Positions 1 through 12,200 of a stretch of 64,000 nucleotides of DNA are shown in pieces. The position numbers and the translations under genes are program-made. The stretch comes from Membranipora membranacea. Lineage: Eukaryota > Bryozoa > Gymnolaemata > Cheilostomatida > Membraniporidae. The DNA lies in the NCBI GenBank assembly GCA_914767715.1, contig OU612071.1, positions 12,321,493-12,385,492 on the forward strand. Direction: 5' to 3'. The notes beneath the pieces were generated by a model. That model ran no database searches, was not told the origin of the DNA, and worked only from the letters and a program-made list of their open reading frames with translations. Position 1 is the first letter of the stretch. Each line of letters opens with the position of its first letter.

Positions 1-447
1 GTTGTTATCCGCTCTTTGACCATGTGAGGATAACTCTAAGGCCAGAAAACATAGAAATATGACTCTAGATCGTTTGGTGTTATCAACAGCTTACACTAGC
101 GAGGACATCTTTCAGGAATGTGAAACAGATTTTTCGACATATCTGCTCAGAAAAAAAACTTTAATTAAAACATGATGAGATTTTACCCCTTATAATTTTA
201 TCGCTTAGAATAATGTTACCCCTTGTAGACAACTATGGTGAAAGGCTGTCTCAACTCAATATTGAAGAACTTAGCGTGCATTTAAATGTTTTTTTTCTGC
301 GATATGTTTTTAAATTTCGATCCTATAAGGATTATGTTGACAGTGATTTGATTCAGCTGTCTCAGCATGTTGGTAGGACAGCATTTTAATGATAAACTAA
401 TGTCAAGATTCATACATATTGTTTTACTTTGTATCTTGTCTTTTCAG

Positions 448-545
448 GAGGACATCTTTACGGAAAAAGTACTTGGATGGACCGAATAGTTGATAGCATA
501 CAGGACGGCTCAGAGGATCAGTTCTGGTTCAATAACCTGCCAAAG
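448..545 (+). CDS. Putative internal exon of an unidentified gene
   Basis: A 98-bp open segment is bounded by a good acceptor (TTTTCAG before 448) and a donor (GTAAGC at 546). Read with the phase that leaves two bases of a split codon first, it encodes about 32 residues, containing GHLYGKSTWMDR and the acidic-aromatic stretch EDQFWFNNLPK. The other two frames stop inside the exon. I do not recognise the family. No matching upstream or downstream exon is visible, and it lies outside the 21-kb duplication, so it probably belongs to a different gene running in from the left. It could also be a chance open segment between splice-like sites. Confidence 0.35.
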
Positions 546-697
546 GTAAGCATAAATGTGCCACTTATAAAATTCTTAGATAACACAGGGAGTATTGATA
601 TAGGGCAATGATCAGATGGATCTTTGATATCTCCACCCTTATGAATAGGAGTTACTTTAGCGCTGTTCCACTGAGAAAGAAATGCACACTCTATTAA

Positions 698-1046
698 AGC
701 TATAGTTGCACCTCCCCATATTTGGTATCATATTGAAGGTCTCAGTCTAATTAAGAGCAGCATGGTAACCTTTTGTATAGCCTATAGACACAGTTGAAAC
801 CATTAGCTTTACTACAATGATTACTTTTCTGAATTTTTCTCAACCACTTAGGTTGTCCTCTCTTTATCTTTATATGTAAAAGAATGAAAAGAGGGGACAA
901 CCTCAGTGGTTGAGAAAAGATTTAAATTTCAGTCATGCTAATGGGTTCAACTGTGTCCTCAAGCTATCCAAAAGGTTGCTTTAGTTCTCTTATATGGACT
1001 GAGATCTTCAATATGATACCAAATATGGGGAGGCGCAACTATAGCT
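698..1046. mobile_element. TTAA-flanked near-complete palindrome (foldback/MITE)
   Basis: The left arm (from 698, beginning AGCTATAGTTGCACCTCCCC) and the right arm (ending at 1046) are imperfect reverse complements along most of their length, meeting around 875-880. The outer 50 bp and the inner block TTTCTCAACCACT/AGTGGTTGAGAAA pair well. TTAA stands on both sides (694-697 and 1047-1050), as expected for piggyBac-type target duplication. No coding capacity is seen. The internal motif TTTGGTATCAT...TCTCAGTCTAATT is shared with the larger TTAA-flanked element at 10211-10859, so the two are probably related. Confidence 0.7.
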
Positions 1047-1379
1047 TTAATCCTCCATTAACCATGTCAGTTGCAATGTTGCATACGTAAGGCCATGTTT
1101 TCTTCAAAACCTTAAAGCAGAAATGACAGATGAACTTTTTTTTGTATAATTTGAGTAGCTATATAGGCACCAATGTGCACCATACCTGCCAAATCTATTT
1201 GAATTTTGATTAAAAAGAAGTGTGGGGTCCTGATGTGGTCTTTCCAGGGTTTATCTCCCCTGCAGAATGCAGAAGCGAATGAGCAGAGGAGATGAGGGAA
1301 TGAGGCATGCGCAACAAAAAAAAGAGAGATCTTTCAACCATAAATGCCTTATTTTATTATATAACTTGAGATTGGATAA

Positions 1380-2090
1380 CATTATCTTAGCTTACTGCCT
1401 CCACTGCAGACTGTGAAATTCTTAAAATTTCAGAGAACTTGTCAGCATCTTGAAAACCCACAGCTTGTATAACTTTCAAAATCTTTAACATGATATATGG
1501 TGACCCTGCACTTGGCGTTTCTGTTTTAAATGATATACCATCATGACCAGTTGCCTTATTGTCTGAAGTGTTTTTTCAGATATTTGAAACAAACTTCTGG
1601 ACTAAAGTGTATCAAATGAGAAAAGGTTTCAGTGGTCGCCGACTTAATAATGTAATCTTCATTGGGATCAGGCATGTCTCTGGTTATGGATTTTGCAATT
1701 GATGAAAAATGTCTGTTCAATTCATCAGGGGATAAGCCACTAATTTAATTTTATTTTTATTTATTCCTCAAAGCTTTCCAAACAGGTTTGGTGTAATTTT
1801 TGTTCTTTCTCATTAGATCTGAAATATAAACCAAATTCTCATTCTTCTTAATCGAATTTGTAACTGAATTGCGTTGTGTTCTGTATTCTTCCCATTTGCC
1901 CTCTTTCTTCAATCAAGCAGTTAGCGACAACTCCTGTTGCTTCAATTTATCACTCAACTGCATATGTTATTTTTACCTCATCATCTTACCAATTTGGGCG
2001 GTTGAGCGGTTTTCACAAATCTTTTCTTGGTGATGACAATTTTAATCACTCTCAGCTAACATTCACTACTGACACGACCTTCTACAACGA
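1380..2090 (-). mobile_element. Decayed non-LTR retrotransposon fragment
   Basis: On the minus strand an open stretch around 1760-1905 reads WEEYRTQRNSVTNSIKKNE, later KPVWKALRNK, the pattern typical of the linker between endonuclease and reverse transcriptase in Jockey/CR1/RTE-like elements (a W.Y+..RN.V...I+ motif followed by WK.L). Further on come SGLSPDELNRHFSSIAKSI and a broken segment resembling the LKK...KATGHDGI start of the reverse transcriptase. Stops and frameshifts are frequent, so it is dead. The left edge of the 21-kb duplication falls inside this fragment near 1896, and copy B keeps only its 3'-most part (about 30764-30960). Confidence 0.55.
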
Positions 2091-3059
2091 ATGCTTTTTT
2101 TTAACACTTTAATTGGCAGTCTATTTTATTCCAGTAGCGGAACGTTTTCCGAATGGTGCCGAAAAAAAGCGGAAAAGGAAAGAAAGAAAGCTTGTGAATG
2201 AAAATATAAGTTAAAATGGAAATAGCTTATTCACGTAACTATGAGAAATGAAATATCTTTGAGAAGAAAAAATCCAAAAAATGTTAATGATGTTTCCATT
2301 ATAGTATCGTGCAGAGGCAAGACTTGTTGCAGAGATAAAAAGATAATGTTGTAAGTTCAACAAAAGATATTTGAAAAGTCCAGATTTAAAGCATTTATAC
2401 CTCAACACACAGGCCTGTTTGGTATTCCATCAGAACAAATAATCTTAAGGTGCAATTGGTCAAGTTTATCCAATGGAGAAATCATTTTTTCTTTTTCATA
2501 GGCAGAGCTGCTATCTACTGTCAGTTTTAAAAATATGCAAAGCGAAAAATCCCTAATAACATGCTTGACTCAAAAAATGAAAGCAAAGTGTTTTAGGTGG
2601 AATTTGGTATTATTTAGACAATGCTATGTAGTAACTAGCATCAAATAGTCCTTGTGAACATACACAAAAATAAGATAAAGTTGATTTGATTCTGAGATAG
2701 TTCCCCTACTTTGCCTTTGCAATAAACTATTTTGACCCTATAATGACCTGCTAATTGAAGAACAATCAGCTGTAATTTGACACTTTGAAATAATAAACTT
2801 ACTTTTGCTAATGCCTGAAGGTGAATAAAGAGTAAAATTAACTCTAAAATTTGTTGCCAAGTCAATTATTTTAGGTTCAAGTGGGGAAACAATCTGAGAA
2901 TTTGACCTATTGACCTATTGATATTTAATAATAGAGTCATTTTGATTCTAACTTTTCTTTGTGTGCAGTTAACAAAGGTCTACATGCCATTTTGTTTTGC
3001 TGTAATGCAGAGAATCCAATAATCAAATTCGTTCCGATCGACACGGGAGGACACGAAAG
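2091..3059 (+). promoter_or_regulatory. 5' flank and probable 5' UTR of receptor gene A
   Basis: This stretch holds no convincing coding sequence. It is conserved in copy B (about 30960-31914), and its 2458-2650 portion is recognisable at 61683-61880 upstream of copy C, so it belongs to the gene family rather than being random spacer. Just before the start codon a strong acceptor-like signal (pyrimidine-rich ...TTTTCTTTGTGTGCAG ending near 2967) suggests that the 5' UTR is spliced. The start codon sits in a good context (CGAAAGATGG). I see no convincing TATA box. Confidence 0.4.
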
Positions 3060-3267
3060 ATGGCTATTATAAGACGCGGTCAAGATGTCGTCTCTATCAA
3101 AAACAAAACTAAGATGCTGCTTGCTGGCTCGATGATGCTGCTTATCACCGCGTTCATCGTCGTAGGAGCCTGCTTTGCGCTTGTGCTGTCCCAACTGGAA
3201 GAGCTAAAAGATAAGATGGCCGACATGGAGGGAACAAAACGCCAGAATGCTGACTTTGAAGACTTAG
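3060..3267 (+). CDS. Copy A exon 1: cytoplasmic tail and membrane helix
   Basis: Encodes 69 residues plus the first base of a Gly codon, ending at donor GTAAGA (3268). A short positively charged head (RR near the start, KNKTK at about 14-18) precedes a helix rich in L, M, I, V and A with GACFALVLSQ at its outer end, then the charged EELKDKMADMEGTKRQ. There is no signal-peptide cleavage pattern, so I read the helix as a signal anchor. The equivalent exon in copy B differs at one residue (R6 to G) and at silent sites; copy C keeps the layout with about half the residues changed. Confidence 0.78.
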
Positions 3268-6200
3268 GTAAGATATACCACAATCACAGTCTAGAGATAA
3301 ACAAATACCCTAGTAGAGGCTTACACCAGAGAGTGCTTGGGGCTTGAACAATCAACCTTGAAAGCTCCGAAAGAATTCGAACCTACAACTCTAGCGGCAA
3401 TGATCGCCTGGCAGTGAAAAGCAAGCGCTCTAACCGATTGCGCAATCTCCCCATCCCCAGAAGGTGAGATGGCGCAGTCGGTTAGGGCGCTTATGGGAGT
3501 TAATATTAGGAAGACTTCATTGAAGACATGTTTGAGTAACTTCATGCAAGCCTGCACTAAGTGTCAGCTAGGCGGTAGCTTAGATTAATAATTGACCACT
3601 CTAGGGTAGAATTCTTCTAATCTTACGACTGCTGTATATTATATTACATTGAATGATATTTATTTCATATTCAAAGACTAGCTTTGAGGCGGCTCTTTCA
3701 TAAGACATCATATTCTCCATATTCTATTCCATCATGTGAGCGATTTCCAGCTTTAGAATCTTAATATTGAGGGAGTTATGGTCTCTCAAACTTTCAAGGA
3801 GATGGCTGTCGATCGGCATTTAGAATCCCCATACTAAAAATAGATTCACAAACAAAACATAATGGGTGCAAGTGGGTGTTGTACCTAGGTCCTTGGGATC
3901 GGCAGGCAACGCCACTACCATCGGACCACGACGTCCGGCTATATGAGGCCATTGATAATATAGCGCAGTGGTGGCGGCGTTGCCTGATGGTCAATAAGAC
4001 CTTGGTTTGTGACCCACATGCACCCGTATTATTATGATATAAATGAGACATAGTGTGAGGATTTTCAATGCCGATCGAAAATAAGATGTGATACAAAATA
4101 GCAGCCTCAATGTAAGTCTTTAAGCGATCATCGATGCTAAAATATGCTGAAAAATGATTGAAGTTTGTAATAATGATGATACATACATGATTATCATTAT
4201 TAGTACTTGGTACAGTAGAAACAGCGCTGAAATGGAACTCTCAACTTTTTTAAAATCCAGCTTAAAATTTTATTCAATTGTGTGTTAAGTATAATATGCA
4301 TAGTATTTAGGACTTTTTCCAGGTTTAACTTGGTCCAAGTGAAATTTGATTCCATCCAAGTCTAGGCCATCACAAGATTCCACCCATAAAATTCTGCATT
4401 TATATCTCAGTTCTTGAATTCAATCATAATTGGGTAGTTTGACCAAATTATAATTTATACTGAAATCCATAGCATAGTGGTTAAGTTCCTGGACTGCTGT
4501 GCACTAGGTCCTCGGTTCGAGTCCAGGTGCGAGCAGTATTTTGCCCATCACTCTAGTAGTTGAAACCCCTAAGGATGTAAACCTCTGACCCGACTCGACC
4601 CTTACATGACCATACCACAGAAACCCAAGACCCGACCCGTTGACTCGACCCTGAATACAACACTTATCAGCATAGATTGAAAGGAAGCAAATAAGCTGCA
4701 GTGATGTAGCAGAAAAAGTTGTATAAGTTTTCTAGACTCTAGATGGATAATGTTTGATTCAGTGTTCCTGCATTTTGAAGGTTTTCAATTAGAATGGGCA
4801 TTGCCTTTTTATTAAAAAGTACCACTATCACCCGCTGAAAATTATCGCTCATTTGGTCTTTCGATATGTTCCCGAACTCTGAAGGTTATACTTCCCTCCA
4901 ATGACTAATCTATTTGTGAGCTAGACCCTATCGATAATATAACGATTTTGGCAGTTTTTAACTGAAATTCTCCCCATGATTGATTGATTGATTTATTGAT
5001 TGGTTGATTATTTGATTGATTGATCGATTTTATTCCTATTGCTAAATTGATATATGTTGTGAAATACTGGGCCCATGATATTAAAAATGATTGGACGGTC
5101 CCATACTATTGGGGAGCTTCCTGCAAATAGAATTGTGTCTTCTCATATTTCCAGTTCATTATTAGCTTCTCAAACATTTTTAATTGTTGACATCTCTGTG
5201 TATCACATCATGTTAACATACATGCTTTGAACTATAATAAATATTATGTTATTGTTGTCAAGTTCATGAATGTTAGAATCCCATTACTCAGACAATTAGT
5301 GGTTCTCAATCAAACAAGTTTGCATCGCTACAACCCCCCCCCCCCCCCCACCCTGGACTTAGATTAAGTGAGAACAATTGATGGGGACAAATAGTCAGCA
5401 ACCCATTAATAACAGCTCAATATTTACCAAGGGCTGGAAGTTTGTCAAGTTGTTGAAATGTCTATCATTGTCTTATTTATTGAAGGTGGTACCACCAATG
5501 AGCCGCACGGAGGCACTTTTGATGTGAATGCCCGTATTGACACCCTGTCCCGAGCCCAAAAGGAAAACCATCAGATGCTACGACGGTTCGGTGAGAGCTA
5601 GTTAACTCTGCACATATCTCAGTTTAAAATTCATTATTCATCATTATTGTGTAGTGTCCGTAATAACAGGGTAGTTTCAACACCAACGAATTGAATCATG
5701 TATGGCTCAAGTATGTAATTGCCTTTTTACATTGAAAAGAGCTAGAAGGCAAATGTCATGTATATCACAGGTTATGCAAAAATTGATTAAAAACACGCTG
5801 AAGTCCAGTAGAAAAACAATTAGGAATATTTTTAGGCACTACAGGCACAGTCCCATGTTTTATCTTTCTTTACCTTCTTTCTCAGAGGGACAGAAAATTT
5901 GGTTAGATACCAAGAGTTGTAGATATTGGAGCCGTATTTGAGCCACACTAGCCCTGTCACGGGCCCACTTATTTTGTTTAAGGCTTGAGGAGCTTAATGT
6001 TGGTTAATTGAAAAATCTTATTTTGTTTGTAGAGCGGAGTTTGGCCGCAATTACAAAGAGGCAAAAGAAGAATGACGATGAAATTCAAGATCTCAGTGAG
6101 GGTTTGCTATATCATTCCACTCTCAGGACATCATCAGCTCATTAATTCTATAGCAACAAGTTCAATACTGTTGTAATGTCACGCCAAAAGTCTACATGAA

Positions 6201-9200
6201 TCATTGAATAATGCATTATTAGCAATCAAGCAGCAGTGTTGTAATGTAGTGTAATGTAGCAGAAAAACTGCTATTATTGTAGGCTATAGGCCAGGTAGCC
6301 ATTGAAAGCCCTGCTCCGCGGTCCAGGTTTAATTACAATCTGAATGAGTGTCAAAATTTGAATGACCAATTTTATTGCTATCACTAACTCAAGTAATTGT
6401 GAAAAATGCCCAATTGACGGTGAGCTTATGGAAGGATAGGATGGGCTTTAATTGTCATGCGATTATACTCTCATGAAAATGAGGCAACAAAAACTATCTC
6501 AAAAAGTAAGACAGAACTATTTTCTAGCAATTAGCATATTGGAAAAAGAAACTTCTATTCAACTTCTCAGCCCTACTGCGAAATATATATATTATGTTTT
6601 ATATGTTATGTTTATCTTATATTTTATAAGGATACCCATCCAAGCAACCAGTAGAAGACACGACCTTTCAAGGACCTCAAGGAGTGAATCATCAAATGTC
6701 CCAGCAACTCGGTGAGAGCTCAAAAACTCTTAAAATTCTGCACATATCTCAGTTCTAGAAACCAATCATGATTGAGTAGTTTAGCAGGGGTATCCTTTGA
6801 TTAGAAAGAGCGATGCGCTACTAAAGCAAGTTAACACAATCACATCGCTCAAAATTATCACTCTTTTGATTTTTCAATTAGACAAAATCGCTCCCAAATC
6901 GCTCACATATAAAGTATACAGTTCAATCAATGAGTGAGCGATTTCTTAGCGAGACCCCAAGCAGGTAATGATCACTCACTGAGTGAGCATTGCAATTTTG
7001 GCAGTTTCCAATTGAAGGGCCCCCTGATTAGCATACCCTATAGGAGTTTAATTTAGCTAGAGTTTAATTTCGCTACTATGGTGAGTGAGTTTAATTTAAG
7101 ATACACTAAATTTCGCTAGTAGGCTTACTAGGGGAAATTTTCAAAAAATGTTCAAGCTGGGATTCAAACCCAGGGCATAACCTTCCATCTGATTGCAAGG
7201 CAGACACTTAGAACACTACACCACACTGCCTTGCATGCATATGGTAAGGGGTATTCCTGTATAATTGTACATTTTTTATGAAACTGAGTGGTGTTTATTG
7301 CTTAGGAAGTAATTTCCGCTATCATACAATTTCGTTTCTTAGGCAAAAATGCGAAAAGCGAATCCTAAATGCCGCGAAAAACTAAACTCCTATAGGGTAG
7401 ATGGAAAGGAAGAAAAAAGCTTCAATGGTGTAGCAGAAAAAAATTGTTAAAGTTTTCTAGAGTCTGGATAAATAACGATTGATTCAGTGGTCCTGCATTC
7501 CGGGGGGTCTTTCAATAAGAATAAGCATTGCCTTTTTAATAAAAAGTATCACTATCACCTGCTAAAAATTATCACTCACTTGGTCTTTCAATTAGATAAA
7601 ATCGCTCCCAAATCTTTAACTCATAGTGTATATAGTACCATCAGTGAGCGAGCGATTTCTGAGCGACACCCCTAGCAGGTATCACTCGCTAATGATAGGA
7701 TAGGATAGGCTCTATTTCTTCCTCCATATATCAGAAAGTATGATGCCTTGAGTGAAAACAATAATGTAAAAAATGAATTACGATTAGAAATAAATTGATA
7801 AGAAAAAATAGTCTGGAGCTCTACATGAAAGTGAGGCAAATTATCTCAAAAAGTAAGACAGAACTATTTGCTAGCAATTAGCATCTTGGAAAAAGAAACT
7901 TCTCTTCAACTTCTCAGTTGAAATATATATATAATATTTTATATGTTATTTTTATTTTTATATTTTTGAAGCATACCCAACCAAGCAACCAGTGGGAGAC
8001 ACCACCATTCAAGGACATCAAGGAGTGAATCGTCAAAAGTCCCAGCAACTCGGTGAGAGCTCATAAACTCATGAAATTCTGCACATATCTCAGTTCTAGA
8101 AACCAATCATAATTGGGTAGTTTAGCAGGGGGTCCTTTAGTTTGAATGAGCAATGCGCTACTAAAGCAAGTAATCAGTATCACATCGCTCAAAATTTTAC
8201 TCACTTTGTCTTTCAATTAGACAAAATCGACCCCAAATCTGTCACTCATAATGTATATAGCACCATCAATGAGTGAGCGATTTCTGAGCGACACCCCTAG
8301 CAGGTATCACTCGCTAATGATAGGATAGGATAGGATTTATTTGTTCCTCCATATATCAGAAAGTATGATGCCTTGAGTGAAAACAATTTTAAAAAGTGAA
8401 TTACGATTAGAAATAAATTGAAAAGAAAAAATAGACTGGAGCTCTACATGAAAGTGAGGCAAAAAAATTATGTCAAAAAGTAAGACAGAACTATTTGCTA
8501 GCAATTAGCATAATGGAAAAAGAAACTTCTCTTCAACTTCTCAGTTGAAATATATATAATATATAATATATTTTATATGTTTTATTTGATTTCATATTTT
8601 TGAAGAATACCCAACCAAACAACCAGTAGAAAACACGACTTTTCAAGGGCCTCAAGGAGTGTATCATCAAATGTCCCAGCAACTCGGTGAGAGCTCTCAA
8701 ACTCATAAACTTCTGCACATATCTCAGTTCTAGAAACCAATCATGATTGGGTAGTTAAACATAGATTAGCATAGATCGAAAGGAAGCAAAAAGGCTTCAA
8801 TGGTGTAGCAGAAAAATTATAAAAGTTTTCTAGAGTGTAGATAATATTTGGTTCGGTGTTCCTGCATTCTAGGGGGTCTTCCAATAAGAATGAGCATTGC
8901 ATTTATAGAGAAAAGTATCACTATCACCCGCTGAAAATTATCACTCACTTGGTCTTTCAATTAGACAAAATCGCTCCCGAATCGCTAACTCATAATGTAT
9001 ATAGCACCATCAGTGAGCGAGCGATTTCTGAGCGACACCCCTAGCAGGTATCACTCGCTAATGATAGGATAGGATAGGATTTATTTGTTCCTCCATATAT
9101 CAGAAAGTATGATGCCTTGAGTGAAAACAATTGTAAAAGGTGAATTACGATTAGAAATAAATTGAAAAGAAAAATTAGACTGGAGCTCTACATGAAAGTG

Positions 9201-12200
9201 AGGCAAAAAAGTTATCTCAAAAAGTAAGACAGAACTATTTGCTAGCAATTAGCATATTGGAAAAAGAAACTTCTCTTCAACTTCTCAGTCCTACTGCGAA
9301 ATAATATCATATTTTGTATTTTACTTATATTTTTGAAGGATACCCAACCAAGCAACCAGTTGGAGACACAACTGTTCAAGGACCTCAAGGAGTGAATCAT
9401 CAAATGTCCCAGCAACTCGGTGAGATCTCACAAACTAATAAAGTTCTGCACATATCTCAGTTCTAGAAACCAATCATGATTGGGTAGTTAAACATAGATT
9501 AGTATAGATTGAAAGGAAGCAAAAAAGCTTCAATGGTGGAGCAGAAAAATTATAGAAGTTTTCTAAAGTCTAGATAATAACGTTTGGTTCAGTGTTCCTG
9601 CATTCTGGGGATCTTTCAATTAGAATGAGCATTGCCTTTTTGATATAAAGTATCACATCACCCGCTGGAAATTATCACTCACTTGGTCTTTCAATTAGAC
9701 AAATGCGAACTCTGAGATTTATAGTTCCTTGCAATGGCTAAGCTATTTGTGAGCTATACCCTAGCTATTAGATAGCGACATTCAATTCCATATCCTCACC
9801 ATTAGCTATCTTTTGCCAAACAATGGGTATGCAAAAAATAACCAGTCGCTAGTAGCATTCTAAGAAAGCCCAAATTAGCGATACTGAAGGGATTTCATCG
9901 CTGCTTGCAACTTTGTAACCAAGTCAATTTCCCAGGCTAAATTATTTTTGCTAGTAGGGACAGCCAATCAAAAGAACATCAGACAAGTCCCTGTGCTGAG
10001 TGTTCTTCTTCATGATGTTATGATACTATTTCCGTTCCACGAGAAGAATTTAATTCAGTGGATAGCGATTTTGGCTGTTTTTAACTGGAATCCCCCTTGG
10101 TCAGTACCATTCTATTGGTGAACTTCCTAGGATTGTGTACTATCATAGGAGGCGACTCGAAATTGAGCAATTTGGATTGATCCAACTTTCACGGGGACAA
10201 GAAGTATTAAAGTGAAGGCTTTTTGGTATCATTCTGGAGTTCTCAGTCTAATTTAGAAAACTGCCATAAAGTTTATTCACAACATAATGCCCATGTCACC
10301 TCAAAGGTGAGATTTGAATGTTCTAAAAATAAAGTTTTTGGTACAAAAAAAAAGATTTTTTCTGCCCTTATAACACTCTCCTTGTCTTGGCAATCAGTCC
10401 CAAGACATGACAAATAAAAAAGGTCAACTGAATGAGAAGTTGCCCTCCCTCAACCATCTAAGGAAAACTTATTGGTATGGAAAACTGAGAAGTCCTGTTC
10501 ACAGCCCATGATAGGCTTTTATGTTATTCACATCATCTTTCCTTCAATCTGATATCCTGTCAGCATGCCAGTATTGAAAGAAAAAAGTCTGCTCAAATCA
10601 TCACTTTTGGTTACAAATGAAGCACCCATTTTTTTCCCCTAAAATATGTTACATTATAAGAGAGAAAAAAGGTACTATTTTAATAACAGTTTATACAAAA
10701 TAGTACCTTTTTAGTACCTTCCAATCTTAAGTCCGGCCAAGTTTGAGTGAAAATCAGTTGAAACTGGGCCACTTGCTGTTAATAAACTTTATAGCAGTTT
10801 TCTAAATTAGACTGAGAAGGCTAGAATGATACCAAAAACCTCATTCCTTCACAGTCACTTTAAGGAAATGTATTTTTATTCACCAATACTAAAGGGGTTG
10901 TCTTGTTTTTATGATTCATGGTGTAAGTAATAGAGAACAGAGAGAAATATGATCACTATTGAACTAACTTTTTCTTGATTGCAGCAATGTCGCTTGACAG
11001 TTTGGGAACCAAGATCACTGAACTCACAAAAGAATTTGGCCGCCAAGCAACTGACATTGCCAATCTCAGAACAGATTTAAGGGATGCCAAAGCTGCAATG
11101 ATCGAAGACTTCGCATTGCTAAATGAATCTCTTAATTTAGAGATCTCAGTACTACACAGCATGTTGGACGGAATGGATAACGCCTCTGATAGCATGTTGC
11201 TCCTCAAATCTAAGGTACATCCTAGCACACCCTCGATGGAGATGATTGACCTACTACATACCAAGGTTGAGAATATGAGTACTGCAATAGTTGAGGTTCA
11301 AGACTTCCTCCATAATGCTACAGCACTCATGACATCATTCAATGAATTGGATTCAACGGACAGAAATCTATTGTATACACAACTAAACAACTTAGAAAAT
11401 CATCTAAATGGTACAAGCCGCGATCAGCAGAATATGCGAGAAAACATCAATTCCTTGTACACGCAGTTAGGTAACCTGGAAAAATCCACACCTACGGCAA
11501 TGGATGAAAGCTTGCAAAACTTCTCCAATAGCTTCAACCATACGCTTGAAAACATTGAATCAAAGATGAACAAACACATTGAGATGATGGCCTCAATGAA
11601 TGACACGGCCTCGGCTGAGAGAAACTCCTTGTACATACAGTTAAACAAACTGGACAAGTCAACAGCGATGGCAATGGCTGAAAACTTGCAAAACGTCTCA
11701 ACTATCCTGAACCAATCCCTAGAAAATATTGAATCAAACATGAACCAACATATCGAGATGATGGCATCAATGAACGATTCCGCCTCGGCTGAGAGGAGCT
11801 CCTTGTACACTGAGTTAGAAAACCTGGATAAGTCCACTACAATGGCAATGGCTGAAAACTTGCAAAACATCTCAACTATCCTTAACCATACGTTTGAAAA
11901 AATTGAATCAAACATGAACCAACACATCGAGATGATGGCCTCAATGAACGATTCGGCCTCAGCTGAGAGGATCTCCTTGTACGCACAGTTAGAAAACCTG
12001 GATGAGTCAACAACCACGGCAATCAATGAAACCTCCCAACACATCTCGAACATCAACATGACGATTAATGAACAGACAGCAATGATAGAGTTGATGAAAG
12101 TGACAAATACTATGGCGAAAGCCTACTCCTGTGAGTGAATTGAGTCATTCGTATACACTTATGTTATGTATTATAAAGAGGAGCCATAGGGCATATGTAG

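Larger units (their letters stand above)
7480..9065. mobile_element. MITE-derived blocks amplified with the linker exons
   Basis: Three related blocks (about 7490-7696, 8127-8317 and 8871-9060) sit in the introns between linker exons. Each begins with a GGGGTCTTTCAATNAGAAT- or GGTCCTTT-like end, contains TCACTCA.TTGGTCTTTCAATTAGA and a short ATATA.CACCATCAGTGAGCGAGCGA core, and stops at CCCTAGCAGGTATCACTCGC, so each lacks its distal end. Identical truncation in all three shows that they spread by duplication of the exon-intron unit rather than by separate transposition. Confidence 0.6.

Noticed and set aside
2937-3283. Minus-strand frames opposite exon 1
   Set aside because: Shadows of the membrane-anchor exon; the plus-strand reading has start context, helix and splice donor shared by three gene copies.
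11424-12059. A 211-codon minus-strand open frame opposite the stalk exon (and shorter ones at 39362-39748 and 39767-39997)
   Set aside because: Shadow of the repeat-rich coiled-coil exon; it is broken in copy B and has no splice or start context of its own.
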